A stretch of 34,096 nt of DNA from Sulfuritalea sp. (GTDB lineage Bacteria; Pseudomonadota; Gammaproteobacteria; Burkholderiales; Rhodocyclaceae), in contig JAUSCI010000067.1 in NCBI GenBank assembly GCA_030651305.1, forward strand, positions 1-34,096. The letters are read 5' to 3'. The position numbers were made by a program, and so were the translations under genes. Positions within the stretch are counted from its first letter, which is position 1, and each line of letters starts with the position of its first letter. The notes under the pieces are model-generated. The model had not been told where the DNA came from, searched no databases, and worked only from the letters and a program-made list of their open reading frames with translations. Below are positions 29,976 to 34,096 of the stretch, in pieces.

Positions 29976-30950
29976 TTACTTCTTTTCCGCAGGTGCCGCT
30001 ACAACCGGGGCCGGCGCAGGCGCCGCAACCGGCGCAGCTGCAACAGCCCCCTTGACGCCGCCGCCGAGACCATAGACATAGGCCGTCAGCAAGTGCACCT
30101 TGGCGTCGCCGAGAAACTCGCCCCAGGCAGGCATCCGATTGACCCGACCATTGGTGATGCCGTTGATAATCTCCGCCTCGGAACTGCCATACAGCCAGGT
30201 CTTGTCCGTCAGATTCGGTGCCAGAGCCAAAGTACCCTTGCCGTCCGGTCCGTGACAGGCGCCGCACGAAGGAGCAAAAAGCTCCTTGCCGCGCTGGATG
30301 CGAATCGAATCGGAGGACAGACCTGACAGGGAACGCACGTAGTGGGCGAGGTCCTTGATCTGGTCACCATTCAGATCTGGCTTGAGACCCTTGGGCGGCA
30401 TCATTGCGTCGCGGCCTTTGACGATCGATTCCTTGATCTGCTCCGGCATGCCGCCAAACAGCCAGTCGTTGTCGGTCAGGTTGGGGAAGCTGCGGGCGCC
30501 CTTGGCATCCGAACCATGACACTGCGCACAGTAGGTCAGGAACAGGCGTTGGCCCATTTCCCTGGCCTCGCTGTTGGTCGCGACGGTCATGATGTCCTGC
30601 GACTGGAATTTCCTGTAGATCGGCCCGTACAGATCGTCGGCCTTCTTGATCTCGCCGTCATACTGCCCGGCGGAAGACCAGTTGAACTGCCCCTGATAGG
30701 TGCCGAGACCCGGATACATCGCCAGATAGAACAGCGAAAAGATGATGGTAATGTAGAACAGCCAGCGCCACCAGTTCGGCAGCGGATTGCTGTACTCCTG
30801 CAGATCTTCGTCCCAGACGTGCCCGGTCGTCTCCCCTTCGACACTCTTGGCCGAGCTTTGCGACCACAGAAAGACGCCACAACCAATAACGCTGACGAGC
30901 ACAATGCCCACTACATAAATATTCCAGAAGCCGCTGACAAAATCACTCAT
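29976..30950 (-). CDS. ccoP: cbb3 cytochrome c oxidase subunit III, di-haem cytochrome c
   Basis: Membrane-anchored electron-entry subunit, 324 aa. Two N-terminal TM helices (about 9-30 and 62-80) precede two c-type haem sites: CAQCH (about 142) and CGACH (about 230). Axial Met candidates are in MMPPKGL and MPAWGEF. An Ala/Pro-rich tail ends APAEKK. AAGGAAA lies just upstream of the start, and the start overlaps the ccoQ stop by 4 bp (ATGA). It is followed by a hairpin that closes the ccoNOQP unit. Confidence 0.97.
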   Translation of the reverse strand: MSDFVSGFWNIYVVGIVLVSVIGCGVFLWSQSSAKSVEGETTGHVWDEDLQEYSNPLPNWWRWLFYITIIFSLFYLAMYPGLGTYQGQFNWSSAGQYDGEIKKADDLYGPIYRKFQSQDIMTVATNSEAREMGQRLFLTYCAQCHGSDAKGARSFPNLTDNDWLFGGMPEQIKESIVKGRDAMMPPKGLKPDLNGDQIKDLAHYVRSLSGLSSDSIRIQRGKELFAPSCGACHGPDGKGTLALAPNLTDKTWLYGSSEAEIINGITNGRVNRMPAWGEFLGDAKVHLLTAYVYGLGGGVKGAVAAAPVAAPAPAPVVAAPAEKK

Positions 30951-31141
30951 GATGATTTCCTTTCCTGATTCTCCGTAACCTGCGGCGCCGATGGCACAAA
31001 CTGACTGTCATCGTCGAGCGGCAGCATTGCCGCCTCGTCGTATGTCCTTTTGCGCCTGTCCGAATAGGCCCACCAGACGATGCCGACGAACGCAACGAAC
31101 GCCAGCACGGTGAAGATGGAACGCAGATCGTTGATGTCCAC
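30947..31141 (-). CDS. ccoQ: cbb3 oxidase subunit CcoQ/FixQ
   Basis: Small stabilising subunit, 64 aa, with one TM helix (about 9-26, IFTVLAFVAFVGIVWWAYS) followed by the typical DRRKRTYDEAA cytosolic patch. It lies 4 bp after ccoO and overlaps ccoP, the classical order N-O-Q-P. The tail is acidic and polar. Confidence 0.95.
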   Translation of the reverse strand: MDINDLRSIFTVLAFVAFVGIVWWAYSDRRKRTYDEAAMLPLDDDSQFVPSAPQVTENQERKSS

Positions 31142-31145
31142 CCGA

Positions 31146-31757
31146 TTACCTCGTTTGCTTGAGCGCAGTGCCCATGCCCTGGAGGTAAGCGATCAATGCA
31201 TCGAGTTCGGTAGCGCCCTCGATGGCCTTCTTCGCGCCGGCGATTTCGGCATCGGTATAGGGCACGCCCACCGAGCGCAGCGCCGTCATCTTGGCGCCGA
31301 TGACATCGTCCTTGAGCGGACGATTCAGCCAGTAGTAGGCGGGCATGTTCGACTCGGGCACCACGTCACGCGGATTCAGCAAGTGCGTCTTGTGCCATTG
31401 ATCCGAATAGCGACCGCCGACGCGCGCCAGATCCGGCCCGGTGCGCTTGGATCCCCACTGGAACGGATGGTCATAGACGAACTCGCCGGCCACCGAGTAG
31501 TGGCCATAGCGCTCGGTCTCGGCGCGGAACGGGCGGATCATCTGCGAGTGGCAGTTGTAGCACCCTTCGCGAATGTAAATATCGCGTCCTGCCAGACGCA
31601 ACGGGGCGTAAGGCTTGACCAGTTCGTTGGCTGGCGTGGTGGTCGATTTCTGGAAGAACAGCGGGACGATTTCAAGCAATCCCCCCACGCTCACGGTAAG
31701 GACGGTCAGAACGATAAACAGTCCGATGTTCCGTTCAATTTGGTCATGCGTCAACAT
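31146..31757 (-). CDS. ccoO: cbb3 cytochrome c oxidase subunit II, mono-haem cytochrome c
   Basis: Membrane-anchored c-type cytochrome, 203 aa, that passes electrons to CcoN. A TM helix is at about 12-33 ([23 protein letters not shown]). The haem motif CYNCH lies in [17 protein letters not shown], and the axial Met is probably in [11 protein letters not shown]. The [28 protein letters not shown] stretch is highly conserved. It lies 32 bp after ccoN. Sequence order and length are standard. Confidence 0.97.
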   Translation of the reverse strand: MLTHDQIERNIGLFIVLTVLTVSVGGLLEIVPLFFQKSTTTPANELVKPYAPLRLAGRDIYIREGCYNCHSQMIRPFRAETERYGHYSVAGEFVYDHPFQWGSKRTGPDLARVGGRYSDQWHKTHLLNPRDVVPESNMPAYYWLNRPLKDDVIGAKMTALRSVGVPYTDAEIAGAKKAIEGATELDALIAYLQGMGTALKQTR

Positions 31758-31789
31758 GATGTATGGCTCCTTAATCTTAGCAATCGGGC

Positions 31790-33229
31790 TCAGTGAGCCG
31801 CTGCGGGTGCGAGTACAGGCGCGTCATTGACAGCCTTGCCGCCCGCGATGGTCAGGAACATGTTGTAGGCCATGATGAGCATCCCGGAGAGAAACAGCAG
31901 GCCACCCAAAAGGCGAATGGTCCAGAACGGGTAGGTTGCCTTGACCGATTCGACGAACGAATACGTCAGCGTTCCATCGACGTTGGTGGCGCGCCACATC
32001 AGGCCCTGCATCACGCCGGCAATCCACATCGAGGCAATGTAGAGCACGATGCCGATGGTGGCGATCCAGAAATGCGCTTCGATCAGTTTCTTCGAGTGCA
32101 TTTCGGGCTTGCCGAACAGGCGCGGCAGGAGATAGTAGATGCAGCCGATGGAGATCATCGCCACCCAGCCCAAGGCGCCGGAATGCACGTGGCCGACGGT
32201 CCAGTCGGTATAGTGCGACAAGGCATTGACCGTCTTGATCGACATCATCGGGCCTTCGAAGGTCGACATGCCGTAGAAGGACAGCGAGGTGATCATGAAC
32301 TTCAGGATCGGGTCGTCGCGCAGCTTGTGCCAGGCGCCGGACAGCGTCATGATGCCGTTGATCATGCCGCCCCAGGAGGGTGCCAGCAGGATCAGCGAGA
32401 AGATCATGCCGACCGACTGTGTCCAGTCAGGCAGCGCCGTGTAGTGCAGGTGGTGAGGACCGGCCCACATGTAGGTGAAGATCAGGGCCCAAAAGTGCAC
32501 CACCGAGAGGCGATAGGAATAGATCGGGCGCCCGGCCTGCTTTGGCACGAAGTAATACATCATGCCGAGAAAGCCGGCGGTGAGGAAGAAGCCCACCGCG
32601 TTGTGACCGTACCACCACTGGATCATCGCGTCCTGAACACCGGCATAAGCCGAGTAGGACTTGGGCGTCAGGAAGCCGGCTGCCAACACCGGAATTGCCG
32701 CGCTATTGACCAGATGCAAAACAGCGACAGTGAGAATGAAGCCGCCGAAGAACCAGTTCGCCACGTAGATATGCGAGACCTTGCGCTTGATGATGGTGCC
32801 GAAGAACACCACCGCGTAGGAGACCCAGACGAGGGTGATCAGGATGTCGATCGGCCATTCAAGTTCGGCATACTCCTTGCCGGACGTAAAGCCCAACGGC
32901 AGGGAAAGCGCTGCCAGCACGATGATCAGTTGCCAGCCCCAGAAGGTGAAGGCCGCCAGCGCCGGCGCAAACAGCACCGCGTGGCTGGTGCGCTGCACCG
33001 CATAATACGAAGTGGCAAACAAAGCGCAGCCGCCAAAGGCAAAAATTACGGCGTTGGTATGCAGCGGACGCAGGCGCCCGTAGCTCAGCCATTCAACAAC
33101 GTTCAGTTCCGGCCAGATCAGCTGGGCGGCGATGATGACGCCGACCAGCATGCCCACGATGCCCCAGATTACGGTCATCACGGCGAACTGGCGCACGACT
33201 TTGTAGTTGTAAGTCGCTTGCGATTGCAT
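31790..33229 (-). CDS. ccoN: cbb3 cytochrome c oxidase subunit I
   Basis: Catalytic subunit with the haem b / haem b3-Cu(B) site; it reduces O2 to water with high affinity. 479 aa with about 12 TM helices. Haem and Cu(B) histidine motifs are present: [50 protein letters not shown] and [21 protein letters not shown] lies 8 nt upstream of ATG 33229. A perfect FNR box sits upstream. It begins the ccoNOQP operon. Confidence 0.98.
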   Translation of the reverse strand: MQSQATYNYKVVRQFAVMTVIWGIVGMLVGVIIAAQLIWPELNVVEWLSYGRLRPLHTNAVIFAFGGCALFATSYYAVQRTSHAVLFAPALAAFTFWGWQLIIVLAALSLPLGFTSGKEYAELEWPIDILITLVWVSYAVVFFGTIIKRKVSHIYVANWFFGGFILTVAVLHLVNSAAIPVLAAGFLTPKSYSAYAGVQDAMIQWWYGHNAVGFFLTAGFLGMMYYFVPKQAGRPIYSYRLSVVHFWALIFTYMWAGPHHLHYTALPDWTQSVGMIFSLILLAPSWGGMINGIMTLSGAWHKLRDDPILKFMITSLSFYGMSTFEGPMMSIKTVNALSHYTDWTVGHVHSGALGWVAMISIGCIYYLLPRLFGKPEMHSKKLIEAHFWIATIGIVLYIASMWIAGVMQGLMWRATNVDGTLTYSFVESVKATYPFWTIRLLGGLLFLSGMLIMAYNMFLTIAGGKAVNDAPVLAPAAAH

Positions 33230-33308
33230 GATGGATTCACCTCACTATAAAAAAAGAAACCGTTCACAATGCCGCGCTTGGCGCAATGCAGCATAAGAAT
33301 TTCAGGAA

Positions 33309-33349
33309 GTATTACATTTGAAGCATTCGCACTGATTGATTTAAATCAA
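33309..33349 (-). promoter_or_regulatory. FNR-dependent promoter of ccoNOQP
   Basis: A perfect FNR box TTGATTTAAATCAA (33336-33349) lies 31 bp from the centre of a -10 TAATAC (33309-33314, minus strand), exactly the class II layout. The predicted start near 33301 gives a leader of about 70 nt to the ccoN ATG. Confidence 0.88.
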
Positions 33350-33386
33350 AATGTGTCTGACTTCAACAAAACCCCAGCTTCCCGAG

Positions 33387-33406
33387 GATAAGTGGATATT
33401 CTTATC
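33387..33406. other. inverted repeat in the ccoN upstream region
   Basis: GATAAG and CTTATC form 6-bp arms around an 8-nt centre. It lies in the 326-bp gap (33230-33555) upstream of ccoN and downstream of the second FNR-like gene. No gene is visible in that gap; the other contents are the ccoN promoter and an AT-rich stretch. The repeat may be an operator or a 3' hairpin of the preceding gene. Confidence 0.3.
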
Positions 33407-33555
33407 TTAATATAGACGATTCATGGAGGGAGTTCCAGAACCCTGACGCAGGTCAACCTTTGTGTCCGCATGGCGGCGACGAATAACTGCAAAAAGATGA
33501 AACGCGCCAAGCTGCCGGCTCGTTGCGAGTCCGGTCAAGGAAAATCGGAGAAGCG

Positions 33556-34096
33556 TCAGGCAGCGGGGTTCATGCGCGCCACGGCTTCCAACTGCTGAAG
33601 ATTGATCAGCGAAACCTCGCGCCGTTTCGTCGCGATCAGGCCTGCGTTCTGGAATCGGGTCAGAAGGCGACAGACGGTCTCCTCCGCGATGCCGAGATAG
33701 TTGCCGATGTCGCCGCGGGACATGCTCAGGTTGAATTGAGTCGGGGAAAAATTGCGAGCGGCGAAGCGTCGTGAGAGCCCGATCAGGTACTCGGCCAGGC
33801 GTTCTTCGGCGTTCCTCCTGCCGAGCAGCAGCATGAGTTCCTCATCCTGGCGAATCTGGCCGCTCATTATTTTCATCATCTGGTACTGCAGCGAGGGGAT
33901 CTTTTGCGCCAGGTCATCAAGCCGCTCAGCCTCCACCAGACAAACGGACGTCGTTTCGAGCGCCCGCGCTTCGCTGCTGTACTCGCCAGATGCGAGCGCG
34001 CTCAATCCCAGCAGTTCTCCCGCGACATGGAAACCGGTGATTTGCACGCGGCCGTCCGGTGTACAGACCGACGTCTTGACCGACCCGCCGCGGATC
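33556..34096 (-). CDS. second FNR-like Crp-family regulator (N-terminus beyond window)
   Basis: C-terminal 179 residues are visible; the frame runs off the right edge. GRVQITGFHVAGELLGLSAL, the Cys in TTSVCLVEAERL (position of E. coli FNR Cys122), RRNAEERLAEYLIGLSRRFA and SRGDIGNYLGIAEETV make it closer to E. coli FNR than the other regulators here. The recognition helix reads EETVCRLLTRF, with Cys where FNR has Ser. The N-terminal cysteines cannot be checked. It lies 326 bp upstream of ccoN on the same strand, so control of the oxidase operon is plausible. The apparent GTG at 34047 is internal, not a start. Confidence 0.93.
   Translation of the reverse strand, partial: IRGGSVKTSVCTPDGRVQITGFHVAGELLGLSALASGEYSSEARALETTSVCLVEAERLDDLAQKIPSLQYQMMKIMSGQIRQDEELMLLLGRRNAEERLAEYLIGLSRRFAARNFSPTQFNLSMSRGDIGNYLGIAEETVCRLLTRFQNAGLIATKRREVSLINLQQLEAVARMNPAA

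Noticed and set aside
31793-33250. Plus-strand frame of 485 codons opposite ccoN
   Set aside because: Shadow of a highly conserved oxidase gene; His/Asp-rich composition comes from reading conserved codons backward.

Overview
The window looks like a piece of a betaproteobacterial chromosome, most likely from the Rhodocyclales or a close relative. It is GC-rich, and it combines a cbb3 oxidase operon, an FNR/DNR-type oxygen and nitric-oxide regulatory set, a class I PHA synthase and a nadE-glnB pair. The taxonomic call is inference from gene content and protein style. The gene set points to a facultative, probably denitrifying or NO-exposed respirer. No rRNA, tRNA, insertion sequence or CRISPR array was seen.

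Region 1 (1-10701, all minus strand) is the accessory and most unusual part. In transcription order it holds a CHASE2-sensor class III cyclase, an exported caspase-like peptidase fused to an FGE-sulfatase domain, a second exported caspase-like protein with a Sel1-like tail, a caspase-less paralogue of that tail, a TpsB (FhaC/ShlB-type) outer-membrane transporter, and the 5' part of a TpsA (filamentous haemagglutinin-like) exoprotein that runs off the left edge. Every product has a signal peptide or a predicted periplasmic domain. This suggests an envelope or surface system that couples two-partner secretion, caspase-like proteolysis and cyclic-nucleotide signalling.

Region 2 (10851-15320) is housekeeping: trxB and an Smr-domain gene on plus, then ppa, nadE and glnB on minus.

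Region 3 (15114-20596) is copper and haem supply for respiration: CopZ and CopA behind a promoter carrying a palindromic operator, a DsbD_2/TauE-SafE-type membrane protein, hemN, and a divergent fnr with an FNR box between hemN and fnr.

Region 4 (20607-25000) looks like an NO-response block: SirB2, NnrS, a DNR-type regulator whose start codon lies in a 12-bp tandem repeat, and a three-gene operon (hemerythrin, DUF2249, orphan haem-copper-oxidase-like membrane protein) behind a palindromic DNR-type box.

Region 5 (25117-27456) has phaC and a divergent uspA with a perfect FNR box. Region 6 (27599-33349) is the cbb3 oxidase cluster: ccoNOQP, a strong hairpin, then ccoG, ccoH and a small membrane protein; ccoN has a perfect FNR box at class II spacing. 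Region 7 (33556 to the right edge) is a partial second FNR-like regulator. Regions 3-7 together read as one low-oxygen/NO regulon with three Crp/Fnr-family regulators.
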